Below, piece after piece: positions 8,844 to 17,349 of a DNA stretch of 64,000 nucleotides (its first letter is position 1; each line of letters begins with the position of its first letter). Under the pieces are notes generated by a model, which was not told where the DNA came from, searched no databases, and saw only the letters and a program-made list of their open reading frames with translations. The stretch spans positions 1 to 64,000 of the forward strand of contig CALKBV010000012.1 in the NCBI GenBank assembly GCA_937775265.1. The letters are read 5' to 3'. The translations under genes were made by a program, and so were the position numbers. Source of the stretch: an uncultured Pseudomonadales bacterium. Its GTDB lineage: Bacteria > Pseudomonadota > Gammaproteobacteria > Pseudomonadales > Azotimanducaceae.

Positions 8844-10068
8844 GTGGCGGCATTTGAATACAAGGCGTTAAACGCTCAGGGCAAGGAGCAAAAGGGTGTC
8901 CTTGAAGCTGACAGTATTCGTCAAGTCAGGCAGTTGCTTCGCGATAAGGGGCTAACGCCTCTTGGGGTTAATCCGACTCGAAAGAAAGAATCCGCTGACA
9001 GGTTCGGGTTCCTGTCAGAGCTGCTTAAGCCCACCTTGTCTGTCAGCGAAAGAGCGCTGGTGACGCGTCAACTGGCAACATTAATTGGCGCAGGGCTGCC
9101 GATAGAGGAAGCACTGCTGGCGGTTTCCAAACAGAGTGAAAAACCTTCGATTCAGAGCATGATGTTAACGGTTCGGGCCAAGGTCATGGAGGGGTTCTCC
9201 TCTAGCCAATGCATTGGGTGAGTACCCGCGGGCTTTTCCTAATCTGCATAGAGCGACTGTGGCTGCTGGGGAATCTGCAGGTCACCTTGACCTGGTATTG
9301 AACCGACTGGCCGAATTTACCGAAACTCAACATGAGTCGTCCTCAAAGGTTAAGCAGGCCCTGGTATATCCGATTATCCTGTTTGTGCTCACGATCATGA
9401 TTCTCGCGGGTTTGCTTGGTTATGTTGTGCCGGACATTGTGAAGGTTTTTGCGGAATCCGAACAGCAACTGCCCTGGCTGACGGTTGCGGTGATTTCGAC
9501 AAGTGACTTCATTGTGGCTCACGGATTGCTGATTATTGTGATGCTGGTTGTGGTGGCTTTTAGCATTCGTCGCGTACTGCAGGCGCCCGCTGCCTTGCTC
9601 GGATATGATCGCCGTATTCTGTCTATGCCGCTGGTAGGAAAGTTGTCTCGCGGCACTAATACCGCGCAGTTCGCCAGCACCTTGAGTATTCTTTCTTCGA
9701 GTGGGGTTCCTCTGGTGGACGCCATGAAGATTGCGGGCGAGGTGCTTTCTAATACCTGGCTTCGCTTAAAAGTAACTGAGGCGACTATGCGTGTAAGCGA
9801 AGGGAGCAGTTTGTCGGGTTCGCTAGAGCAAAGCGGTAACTTTCCGCCAATGATGCTGCATATGGTTGCATCAGGTGAGTCAAGCGGGGAGTTGGATGAC
9901 ATGCTTGCAAGGGTCGCCAGAAACCAGCAACAGGATGCGGATTTGTTAATGAGCCTGTTGCTTAGTCTGTTTGGGCCCCTGATGTTAATTGTCATGGGCG
10001 GCGCGGTATTTACAATTGTAATGGCAATTCTGTTGCCCATCATTAATCTGAACCAACTGGTCGTCTAA
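8844..10068 (+). pseudogene. gspF: GspF inner-membrane protein, split by a one-base frameshift
   Basis: The polytopic platform protein of type II secretion, read in two frames. The first part (GTG at 8844) gives the N-terminal domain and ends in an early TGA at 9219-9221, just after VRAKVMEGFSSS. The second part continues as LANALGEYPRAFPNLHRATVAAGESAGHL and runs to 10068 with three membrane spans. One extra T at about 9201, in a TTCTCCTCTA run, explains the break. Removing it restores a single protein of about 407 residues, normal for GspF. All flanking gsp genes are intact, so this is either a recent mutation or a sequencing/assembly error. No slippery site suggests programmed frameshifting. 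Confidence 0.9.
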
Positions 10069-10130
10069 TCGACCCGGCAGCGGTTCAGCGAACTTATTTG
10101 AAAGTCTGTTTTAGGGAGATTACAAGAACC

Positions 10131-10550
10131 ATGAAAGCATCAGTCCATGGGTTTACTTTGATCGAGATAATGGTCGTGGTGGTTATTTTGGGTGTGCTGT
10201 CCGCGCTCATCGTTCCTAATGTCATAAGTCGTCCTGACGAGGCCAGAGCGGCCGCGGCAAAGTTGGGTGTTCAACAGATCGGCAACGCGCTTGAATACTA
10301 TCGTCTGGATAACGGTTTTTATCCATCTTCTGACCAGGGTCTGGAGGCACTGGTAACCGAACCTTCCGGGTTTCCCGAGCCAAGGAACTGGAGCGAAGAA
10401 GGGTATCTGGGCAATGTACCGGAAGATCCCTGGGGCGAACCTTACCTGTACTTCAATGAAGACCGGTCCATTGATGTTTACAGCTTCGGCGCAAACCGGC
10501 AGGAAGGCGGTGAAGGTGTAGATGCTGACATCCTTCTGTCCGAGCTTTAA
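10131..10550 (+). CDS. gspG: Major pseudopilin GspG
   Basis: Type II secretion major pseudopilin, 139 residues. The prepilin motif HG|FTLIEIMVVVVILG has the conserved glycine before the cleavage site and Glu at mature position 5. The C-terminal part carries the family's NGFYPSSDQGLEAL and PEDPWGEPYLY segments, which include calcium-site neighbourhoods. The chosen ATG at 10131 follows AGGGAGA and gives the usual short leader; an in-frame TTG 33 bases earlier would add an unlikely extension. GspO, the prepilin peptidase needed for processing, is not in the window. Confidence 0.95.
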   Translation: MKASVHGFTLIEIMVVVVILGVLSALIVPNVISRPDEARAAAAKLGVQQIGNALEYYRLDNGFYPSSDQGLEALVTEPSGFPEPRNWSEEGYLGNVPEDPWGEPYLYFNEDRSIDVYSFGANRQEGGEGVDADILLSEL

Positions 10551-10588
10551 CATCTGCGAATGCCATGTTAGCAATGAAGGCGCGACCC

Positions 10589-11068
10589 ATGTCCAAAGGT
10601 TTCACGCTTATCGAGATACTGGTGGTCTTGCTGATCGTCACTATCTTGGCAGGCGTTACTGTAGCGAGATTGCCGGCCTTTTCACGAAACGCGGACTTTG
10701 AGACGGAAACACGTCGTCTTCAGCTCCTGTTTAGCATGGCTCACCAGGAGTCGATCCTGGATTCTACAGAGTTCGGGTTTCGTCTCACCGACGACGGTTA
10801 CAAATTTCTAAAGTTTGATGATGGTAGCCAGAGTTGGACAGATGCTGAAAGTCCCTTTCAGAAGAGGTCACTACCTGATGAACTGAGACTGGTCATTGAG
10901 GCGGACAGTAACGGGTTTAGTTTTTTTGGTGAGAACTTACCACCTGTACTCATCTTATCCAGTGGTGAAAACACACCTTTTCGGCTCATTCTGCAATCCA
11001 GGTTACAGAAGACTTCAAGAACGTTGATGTCAGAGGGCTACGGTGAGTTTGCGTGGGACAAGCAATGA
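10589..11068 (+). CDS. gspH: Minor pseudopilin GspH
   Basis: Minor pseudopilin of about 159 residues with a type IV prepilin N-terminus, KG|FTLIEILVVLLIVTILAG, and a beta-rich C-terminal domain. Start at 10589 is preferred because GAAGG lies about eight bases upstream and gives a three-residue leader. In-frame ATGs at 10565 and 10574 would lengthen it. GspH joins GspI, J and K at the tip of the pseudopilus. Order in the operon (after gspG, before gspI) supports the name, since sequence identity among minor pseudopilins is low. Confidence 0.88.
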   Translation: MSKGFTLIEILVVLLIVTILAGVTVARLPAFSRNADFETETRRLQLLFSMAHQESILDSTEFGFRLTDDGYKFLKFDDGSQSWTDAESPFQKRSLPDELRLVIEADSNGFSFFGENLPPVLILSSGENTPFRLILQSRLQKTSRTLMSEGYGEFAWDKQ

Positions 11069-11439
11069 AACGGGATTTGGGATTCACCCTGATTGAAGTG
11101 ATGGTCGCCCTGATTGTGTTCTCGGTGGTGTCCGTCGCACTGGTAAAAAACACAACAACGAGCCTCAGGCAGTCTGGAATGATTGAGGATCGCACCATAG
11201 CCTGGTGGTTGGCAGAGAATGAAATGACCAGTTTGCGAATGCTACCCCGTACGGATGATAGCTATCCAAACAGTGGCACATCTCGCGAGGTCGTCGAAAT
11301 GGATGACACCTCCTGGGATGTCGAGACGACTGTAGAGGCGACTGAGAATGATTATGTGCGACGAATCGTGATTAGCGTCTATAGAGAAAACCAGGAAGAC
11401 GCCAAGGCCAGGTTGGTAGGTTTTTTGGGCCGATATTGA
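11065..11439 (+). CDS. gspI: Minor pseudopilin GspI
   Basis: Minor pseudopilin of 124 residues, with prepilin motif LG|FTLIEVMVALIVFSVVS after MKRD. The ATG at 11065 overlaps the gspH stop by four bases (ATGA); an in-frame GTG twelve bases earlier is less likely. The family's AWWLAENEM helix region is near residue 46. In known systems GspI nucleates the I-J-K tip complex that primes the pseudopilus. Confidence 0.92.
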   Translation: MKRDLGFTLIEVMVALIVFSVVSVALVKNTTTSLRQSGMIEDRTIAWWLAENEMTSLRMLPRTDDSYPNSGTSREVVEMDDTSWDVETTVEATENDYVRRIVISVYRENQEDAKARLVGFLGRY

Positions 11440-11452
11440 TGATAAAGCACTC

Positions 11453-12154
11453 ATGATAAAAAAAATGAGACAGAAAAGCCCTGGCTTTACTCTTTTAGAG
11501 CTTTTGGTTTCTATGTCTATTTTCGCGACGCTTGGACTGGGTGCTTACAAGATGTTGCAAACGGTTGCGGACAGTCATGAGAGAGTGCGGTCCAGTGCAG
11601 ATGCGTTTACCGGGCTGAATCTTGCTTACTCGATTATCCAGCGTGACTTTAACCAGTTTGCGCCTCGTGCGGTGAGAGATGAGTATGGCGAAGTCCTGCC
11701 AACCATCGATTTTGAGAATGAAGACTTCATTATTCAATTTACCCGTAGAGGTTGGCGTAACCCTGCGGGTCGGCAGAGAAGTCGGTTACAACGAGTAGCT
11801 TACAGTCTAGATTTTGAAGAGGAGACCCTGACTCGTCACTTTTGGAAAGTACTGGATCGAGCCGAGGATTCTGAGCCGATTTCCCAGCTTCTACTGGATG
11901 GCGTGACAGATTTTCGGGTGACCGGATTTTCAGGAGATGAATCGGTGATAGAAAGAGAATTTATTTTGGAGGACGAGGAGGCGGCGGCTCCCCTTGCTAT
12001 GGAGGTAGTCATTAGCACCAACGGACTGGGCGAAAGCTATCGGTTGTTCCAGATGGTTGAACCTTATTTGGCGGAGTCAGGTGGTGAATCCCGAAATGAA
12101 GCTGACAATAACGCGGCTAATCCGGATAAACCTGATGTGCAAGATGAACGCTAA
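11453..12154 (+). CDS. gspJ: Minor pseudopilin GspJ
   Basis: Minor pseudopilin of 233 residues with the prepilin motif PG|FTLLELLVSMSIFATLGLGAY. Then come the GspJ-type segments IIQRDFNQFAPR near residue 62 and RRGWRNPAGRQRS near 97. The C-terminal 30 residues are acidic and Asn/Asp-rich, apparently disordered, and overlap the start of gspK. It follows gspI by 13 bp. In the tip complex GspJ bridges GspI and GspK. Confidence 0.92.
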   Translation: MIKKMRQKSPGFTLLELLVSMSIFATLGLGAYKMLQTVADSHERVRSSADAFTGLNLAYSIIQRDFNQFAPRAVRDEYGEVLPTIDFENEDFIIQFTRRGWRNPAGRQRSRLQRVAYSLDFEEETLTRHFWKVLDRAEDSEPISQLLLDGVTDFRVTGFSGDESVIEREFILEDEEAAAPLAMEVVISTNGLGESYRLFQMVEPYLAESGGESRNEADNNAANPDKPDVQDER

Positions 12155-13115
12155 GCAGTCTGGCGTAGCGCTGGTGACGGTTCTGTTAGTCGTTGCGATC
12201 GCGACGGTGATGGCAGTCTCGATGGTACAGGAACAGCAGAGTTCTATTCATATCACGCGTGGCTTTCTAAGCCGTGGCCAGGCAGGCCAATATGCGCTGG
12301 GGGGTGAGGAGCTTGCCCGCCAGATACTTCATGAAGACCACGCTGAGGGTGCAGACCGCGATTACCTGACTGAAACCTGGGCCAACCCTGAATTGCATTT
12401 TCAGTTTGAAGAGGGTGAGGTAAATTTGCAGATTACCGATCTGCAGAGTTTGTTCAACGTCAATTCATTGTCCAGTGAAAACGCACTTGTCGAGATTGCT
12501 CGGCAAAGGCTGGTGAACCTGCTTACCGCGCTGGGCGCTGACCCGCTCCTGTCCGATCGGATACAGGACTGGATTGACGAAGATACCAGTGCGCGCCCCG
12601 CTGGCGCTGAAGACTTTGATTATCTTGTTTACGAGCCGCCGTACAGGGCTGGCAATGCGATAGTTCAGGATGTTTCCGAGCTGGGATTGCTTGGGTTGGA
12701 GCCAGAAATACTACAGCAGATCATCCCGTTTTTTACCGCGCTACCCGATGCCCAAACACCGGTTAATATCAACACAGCGTCGCCCTACATTCTGCAAGCG
12801 CTTGCATCTGAGTTGTCGGTCGAAGCGGCGGGGGTGTTGGTACAAAGAAGAGAAGAGCAGGAAGGAGGCTTTGAGACTGTTCAGGCGTTTCTTCAGTTAC
12901 CAGAACTTGCGGGGGTGCGCATAGTGACTAATGGACTTAGTGTACAATCATCTTTTTTCGAAGTTCGAACGATCGCTCGATACCAGGAACGGTTCAGTTA
13001 CTTGACGAGTATTCTTCATCGAAACCCCCTGGATGGAACTATCCGGATTATCTATCGCGACTTCTCAAAGAACTTCCGCCCCCAACAAGTCACTGAGGAG
13101 GACACGGATGGCTGA
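12144..13115 (+). CDS. gspK: Minor pseudopilin GspK
   Basis: The largest pseudopilin, about 323 residues, capping the pseudopilus. It starts MNAKQSGVALVTVLLVVAI, where the family characteristically has Val/Ala rather than Phe after the glycine. The segment FNVNSL and the paired helix-hairpin-like stretches (NINTASPYILQAL near 235) match GspK. ATG 12144 overlaps gspJ by 11 bases; an ATG at 12135 would add three residues. The last eight bases overlap the gspL start. Confidence 0.92.
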   Translation: MNAKQSGVALVTVLLVVAIATVMAVSMVQEQQSSIHITRGFLSRGQAGQYALGGEELARQILHEDHAEGADRDYLTETWANPELHFQFEEGEVNLQITDLQSLFNVNSLSSENALVEIARQRLVNLLTALGADPLLSDRIQDWIDEDTSARPAGAEDFDYLVYEPPYRAGNAIVQDVSELGLLGLEPEILQQIIPFFTALPDAQTPVNINTASPYILQALASELSVEAAGVLVQRREEQEGGFETVQAFLQLPELAGVRIVTNGLSVQSSFFEVRTIARYQERFSYLTSILHRNPLDGTIRIIYRDFSKNFRPQQVTEEDTDG

Positions 13116-14319
13116 TACCTTATTTCTAAAGTTTAGGGGTGATGAATATGAGTGGTTGATATTCGACTCCTCCGGCCGGAAGAAAGCTGACGGGCTTGGC
13201 TCTGCCAGTCAGTTTAATGAGAGCTTCGAGGAACAGTTTGACGGGCGCGTAGTGTTTGTCGCGCCCGGTGAAGAAGTCCTGCTTACCATCGCAAATATTC
13301 CATCGAAGCAACATCGCCAGATCGTGCAAGCAGTGCCCTACGCCATTGAAGAACAATTGGCGATGGACGTAGAGGACTGCTTTTTTTCGCTTGGCTTACG
13401 CAACGTTAATGATCATATTCAGGTTGCAGTTGTTGAGCGATCGCGAATAGGAGGCTGGTTGGACAGGCTCGAAGCGCTGGACGTTGAAATTAGCTTTATG
13501 ACCTCTGAAGCTAATCTTCTTTCCTGCGATATGGGAATTTCTGTTCTCATCGACGATGATCGAGTGCATATCCGGTGGCCTGATGGAACGGGTATGACGA
13601 CCTCTCGAGCAGGGCTTACGCTTGCGCTTTCGGCGGGGTCAACTGGCTTGCCTATCAATGTGTCAGGTAGTGAATTGGATATTGGCGCCTCCCGGATGCA
13701 GTTGAGTGAACTTGAAGCGAGCGGTGAAGTCTTAACTCAGCGATTGGTCAATGAGTCAGGATTCCACATACTCTGCTGTGAATTTTCTGGCACAGAGAAC
13801 AACCTACTGCAGGGTGAATTCAAAGTTGAAGCAGTAGTTTCCAGCGTTCAACTGGTCTGGCGGTCGGTAGCAGTGCTTGCTGTGATGGCTGTTGCGCTGC
13901 ATTTTTCGGCATTGGTCGCTCAGGCCTGGTATTTCGACCGAAAGTCGAGTGAGTATAAAGCAGAGGCTTACGCCTTATATGCATCGGTTTTTCCCAAGGA
14001 CCGGAACGTCAGGGATTTACGCAGAAGATGGCAAGCACATCTTGGTCGCTCGGAATCAGGCGTGAATGAGTTCATCAGTCTACTTGCGGCTTCGAGTCGT
14101 GGGTTGTCAGAGGCTGGCCTGACGCTCAACAATGTTAATTTTAACGAAAGCCGTGGTGACCTGATCCTGCAGGTGATTGGTGAGCGTAGTGAAAAACTGG
14201 TCGAATTTACCCAGCGACTGACTAGCGAGGGACTGGAGGCAGAAATAGGTACTATTAACCAGGATGCTGGAACCGTTCGAGGGAGCATTAAGATTCGTTC
14301 CCGTGGAGTTGGCTCATGA
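13108..14319 (+). CDS. gspL: Type II secretion protein GspL
   Basis: Bitopic inner-membrane protein of about 403 residues that recruits GspE. The cytoplasmic actin-like domain occupies roughly residues 1-250, with the family stretch VQAVPYAIEEQLAMDVEDC near 73-91. One membrane span lies near 260-280 (VAVLAVMAVALHFSALVA) and a periplasmic ferredoxin-like domain follows. ATG 13108 is preceded by GAGGAGGA and overlaps gspK. A longer frame upstream is only read-through. It overlaps gspM by four bases, consistent with the known L-M partnership. Confidence 0.92.
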   Translation: MADTLFLKFRGDEYEWLIFDSSGRKKADGLGSASQFNESFEEQFDGRVVFVAPGEEVLLTIANIPSKQHRQIVQAVPYAIEEQLAMDVEDCFFSLGLRNVNDHIQVAVVERSRIGGWLDRLEALDVEISFMTSEANLLSCDMGISVLIDDDRVHIRWPDGTGMTTSRAGLTLALSAGSTGLPINVSGSELDIGASRMQLSELEASGEVLTQRLVNESGFHILCCEFSGTENNLLQGEFKVEAVVSSVQLVWRSVAVLAVMAVALHFSALVAQAWYFDRKSSEYKAEAYALYASVFPKDRNVRDLRRRWQAHLGRSESGVNEFISLLAASSRGLSEAGLTLNNVNFNESRGDLILQVIGERSEKLVEFTQRLTSEGLEAEIGTINQDAGTVRGSIKIRSRGVGS

Positions 14320-14807
14320 GAGACTATTTCCGAGAATTGATGAAGCACTACCACGAACTGGAAAAGCGTGAGCGGGTGGCGGTACTGTCACTCTCAATAT
14401 TTCTTGTTGGGGTTGTTCTTTACGCAGGTATCTGGGCCCCGGTAAACAGCTATACCCAGGAAGCCCAGATTGACCATGATCGCTACCTGAAATTGTTAAC
14501 CTACCTTAAGTCCACGGAATCACAGGCTAGAAGCTCCTCGGAAAATCAGGGTACGGGAAAGGCAGCAGGCCAATCCCTGCTCAGTTCGGTATCAAAATCC
14601 GCCCGAAGCGTCGGCATCAATCCGAGCAGGCTTCAGCCTGAAGGTAGTGATGCCGTGAGTGTCTGGTTTGATGCGGTTGCGTTTACCAAGCTAATGTTAT
14701 GGCTCGAACGACTGGAATCGGGCCAAGACATCGTTGTGCAACAAATCACCATTGATCGTCGTGACTTACCTGGGCAGGTGTCGGCGCGGCTGGTGCTCCG
14801 TCCCTAG
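14316..14807 (+). CDS. gspM: Type II secretion protein GspM
   Basis: 163-residue inner-membrane protein with a short cytoplasmic N-terminus (ELEKRERVAV near 16-25), one membrane span at about 23-42 and a periplasmic ferredoxin-like domain. It stabilises GspL. The start overlaps the gspL stop by four bases (ATGA). It is the last gene of the operon; gspN is absent and a degenerate region follows. GspM is poorly conserved, so the name rests on position plus topology and the start motif. Confidence 0.9.
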   Translation: MRDYFRELMKHYHELEKRERVAVLSLSIFLVGVVLYAGIWAPVNSYTQEAQIDHDRYLKLLTYLKSTESQARSSSENQGTGKAAGQSLLSSVSKSARSVGINPSRLQPEGSDAVSVWFDAVAFTKLMLWLERLESGQDIVVQQITIDRRDLPGQVSARLVLRP

Positions 14808-14845
14808 CTCGTCTCGCGTAGATTGGTTGCTTTCCACACTGAAAC

Positions 14846-14887
14846 TTGCACCAGGAGCATTGCACCAGGAATATTGCACCAGGAATA
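14846..14887. repeat. 14-bp tandem repeat, three copies
   Basis: Units TTGCACCAGGAGCA, TTGCACCAGGAATA and TTGCACCAGGAATA, followed by a decayed TTGCAATAGC. They lie 38 bp after gspM in non-coding DNA. No function is apparent. Confidence 0.85.
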
Positions 14888-14960
14888 TTGCAATAGCGTT
14901 TCAGCTAACAGGATAGTAGCGTTAAGACGATTGTGGACGAAACCAGGTATCAACGGTCTA

Positions 14961-15095
14961 TACCCTGCCTTTGCTATGGGCGACCTATCTATCAAGGAAG
15001 TCGCCTACCGTCGTTGACTCAAAGACCCTTCAAATATCTCTCGAGCATTCAGTAGATGGCAAGGCATCACTGCAAAGGAATATCGTGAGTTGTAA
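14961..15095 (+). pseudogene. Remnant of an AraC-family regulator (C-terminal helix-turn-helix)
   Basis: A 45-codon stretch reads as the end of an AraC/XylS DNA-binding domain: GDLSIKEVAYRR, an in-frame TGA at 15015-15017, then LKDPSNISRAFSRWQGITAKEY and a stop at 15093-15095. The TGA replaces the glycine codon usually found in the family's RxGFxDPSxFSRAFKRW signature (GGA to TGA would do it). Nothing upstream reads as the rest of an AraC protein. This is a truncated and nonsense-mutated fossil gene, with no sign of activity. Confidence 0.72.
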
Positions 15096-15101
15096 GCACG
15101 A

Positions 15102-15713
15102 CTAAATGGCCAGTAGCCAAAGAGCTGCGCCGGCAATGATACCTACCGTACGCGGCGTGTTTCCTGACTCGCGCTGACGTTTGTTAATCGTTTCTGCGGG
15201 TTTTCCGCCGTACATGACTGCGTTGATGACGGGAAATTCAAACACAGACACACTGACCGCAATCGAGAAAGTGGTCGCGAGTAACATAGCCTGGGACCAG
15301 GTGTTTAGAGGTAGAAGCATAAATATCAATACGAACAAGCCCCAATTTGCGAAAGGGCCGCCAACACTCATCGAAAGAAACTGCCCCCGGCTATTGAGTT
15401 CGTCTTTGAAATTGAACATAAAGAATGAAACAGGTTCTTTGGCTATGGGTGAGACCGCGCCGGAAATTCTGGCGCCGGTGAAATGTCCCCATTCATGGAA
15501 TATAGACGCGAGGATTACTCCGGCAAAAATGGCGTTAATTAGACTCACCATCTCGGCCAGAAAAAGCCCACTTTGAGCAGCCCAAGAGTCTGATGTTCCC
15601 CATATCGTAAATGCCGCAAGGGCGAAGGCTGCGTGCCTTATAGCGATTTTACGCAAGCGTGAGTTGTCACGTTTCTTGCGCGCCTCGACGTCGGTGGTTT
15701 CTGCTTCTGACAT
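15102..15713 (-). CDS. Small membrane protein with HEWGH metalloprotease-like motif
   Basis: About 203 residues with four or so hydrophobic segments. Residues 73-77 read HEWGH inside a membrane span (ILASIFHEWGHF), and GGPFANWG follows near 118-125. In site-2 protease (M50) family members, an intramembrane HExxH and a later Gly-rich/Asn segment are typical, so a distant M50-like fold is possible. The usual third motif with an Asp ligand (NxxPxxxxDG) is not clearly present; NAVMYGG near 160 occupies that place. ATG 15713 follows AAAGGA; an upstream ATG at 15734 is less likely. The function is unknown and proteolytic activity unproven. Confidence 0.6.
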   Translation of the reverse strand: MSEAETTDVEARKKRDNSRLRKIAIRHAAFALAAFTIWGTSDSWAAQSGLFLAEMVSLINAIFAGVILASIFHEWGHFTGARISGAVSPIAKEPVSFFMFNFKDELNSRGQFLSMSVGGPFANWGLFVLIFMLLPLNTWSQAMLLATTFSIAVSVSVFEFPVINAVMYGGKPAETINKRQRESGNTPRTVGIIAGAALWLLAI

Positions 15714-15899
15714 GGGGTTATCCTTTCGGTTCATTCGTCTGGTTGTGACTGCGGTACGGCCCAGGGATGCAAAAATGATTGATTCTGGTTTGCCGCCTTA
15801 TGCCACCCTATAGTACTTCTGCTGTAAGGGTACACGAAGATCCGGCAAATTGTGGCATATAGCGCAGCCCGAATTAGGCTACTTCCTATATTCCCAATC

Positions 15900-16154
15900 A
15901 TGACCAGTGGAGATTATTTGCCTGCCCTGGATAAGGCGGTTATCACCGGAAATATAGGCTTGGATTGCAACGCCCGCGGACCACAGATCGATGAGAGGTG
16001 CAGTTCCAAGCTAAAGGTGCCTTAGGGTGGACTGGTTGTCGGTGACGCCGAACGAGCAACTGAGAAAATTTTTCAGATGCTCGAAGGGCTTATCACCAGC
16101 GATGGGCTGAACATGGTTGCCGCTACTGGTTTTATCATGGTAACCGCTAACTAA
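15900..16154 (+). pseudogene. Possible broken small ORF, unrecognised
   Basis: An 84-codon frame begins MTSGDYLPALDKAV and ends GLNMVAATGFIMVTAN. It is interrupted by one in-frame TAG at 16023-16025. Codon content on both sides looks protein-like, and the frame is continuous across the stop, which suggests a decayed gene or fragment. I do not recognise the family. The rest of the 456-bp gap between 15714 and 16169 shows no other gene. Confidence 0.3.
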
Positions 16155-16169
16155 TCCTGAAGACTAGCT

Positions 16170-17240
16170 CTACAGTGAACGTGCAAACCCAGTAATTGCT
16201 CTAATGACATCCGCATAAACTTCGGGTGTCTGCTCTGGGAATCCCGCGTCACCACCATGAGGTGTTCCGTGTGCAGTTCTACCGATGGTTGGCACACCTG
16301 CAGCTAGTAGTTTTCGGTAGTACGCCAGGCCTTCGTCACGTAGTGGATCTAATTCGTTAACCGATATGACATGTGGTGGAAGACCAGCCAGCTCATCCGT
16401 AGTTGCGCAATGCGGCCATGCCAACGGGTTTCCCAGGTTTTCTCCAGAGGGATCATATACCGTTACTAAGGCTGACATCGTGTTCATGTCCAGCATATAG
16501 CCATCGTTCTCGAACAGTGATGGAAGTTCAGTTGGCGGGTTGGCGTATACACCTGAAATATATGGGCACATTGCGTACACGCCGGAAATGACGTCAAGCC
16601 AGCCGTCTTGCCTCGCCTGAAGCGCGGTCGCCAGTGATAGATTGCCGCCGCCTGATTCGCCTGATATTACGATGTTCGAAATGTTTAGATCAGCTCTATT
16701 CTGATCAACCCATTTTACGGCGCTAACGCAATCATTCAGCCCCGCTGGAAACGGATGTGGCCCCATTCTTCCGGCGCCATTTCTATATTCCACACCGACA
16801 ACTACGACTCCGGCATCTGCAAGACTATTGCGCCAAAGAATATAGTTGGGGTCCTCAGCTGTCATGATCACCATGCCACCACCGTGGATATGCACGATGC
16901 AGGGCAAGGGGCCGTCCATATTTGCCGGTCGATGAATGAACAGATTAATATCGTTACCGTCGATAGCCTGAATGACTTCCGTACGACTGGTAACGCTTGC
17001 AAACTTAGGCATATTTGCCAGTAGCTCGGGATGAGTCAGCGCCGCTACTCGCTCGAACTCATTGGCATATTCCAGGCACGTCTCGTAGTCTGCATTCAAT
17101 GCCGGCGGATCAAGACCCGGTGCGAAAGAATCTACCATCGCCAACACTGTTTTGATTCTTGGATCAAGCCTTGGATCATCGACCACTGTCATATCTGGGT
17201 TTGCAAACTTACCTGTCTGTGGTGGCGTTATGGTGCTCAT
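16170..17240 (-). CDS. Alpha/beta hydrolase, HSL-type (family IV) carboxylesterase
   Basis: 356 residues, no signal peptide, so probably cytoplasmic. Oxyanion motif HGGG spans 119-122 and the nucleophile elbow GESGG holds S196. The later NELDPLRDEG and HGTPHGGD segments supply the likely Asp and His. The family hydrolyses short-chain esters or lactones. It is on the same strand as, and downstream of, an SDR and a Baeyer-Villiger-type monooxygenase. That trio could oxidise an alcohol to a ketone, insert oxygen to give an ester or lactone, and hydrolyse it. The pathway is inferred from gene types only, and the gaps of about 110 and 20 bp allow a shared transcript. Confidence 0.88.
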   Translation of the reverse strand: MSTITPPQTGKFANPDMTVVDDPRLDPRIKTVLAMVDSFAPGLDPPALNADYETCLEYANEFERVAALTHPELLANMPKFASVTSRTEVIQAIDGNDINLFIHRPANMDGPLPCIVHIHGGGMVIMTAEDPNYILWRNSLADAGVVVVGVEYRNGAGRMGPHPFPAGLNDCVSAVKWVDQNRADLNISNIVISGESGGGNLSLATALQARQDGWLDVISGVYAMCPYISGVYANPPTELPSLFENDGYMLDMNTMSALVTVYDPSGENLGNPLAWPHCATTDELAGLPPHVISVNELDPLRDEGLAYYRKLLAAGVPTIGRTAHGTPHGGDAGFPEQTPEVYADVIRAITGFARSL

Positions 17241-17349
17241 CGGTCACTCCTCAAACTTAAAAGTTAATATGGTTCTTGTCTAAATAAAGCTTGCCGCTAT
17301 TCTAGATAATGCGCGAATAGAATTTTCTTTGAGTTCAGGTGCCGTTTTA

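Noticed and set aside
9190-9230. Programmed ribosomal frameshift in gspF
   Set aside because: No slippery heptamer or downstream structure is apparent, and GspF is not known to use frameshifting; a mutation or read error is simpler.
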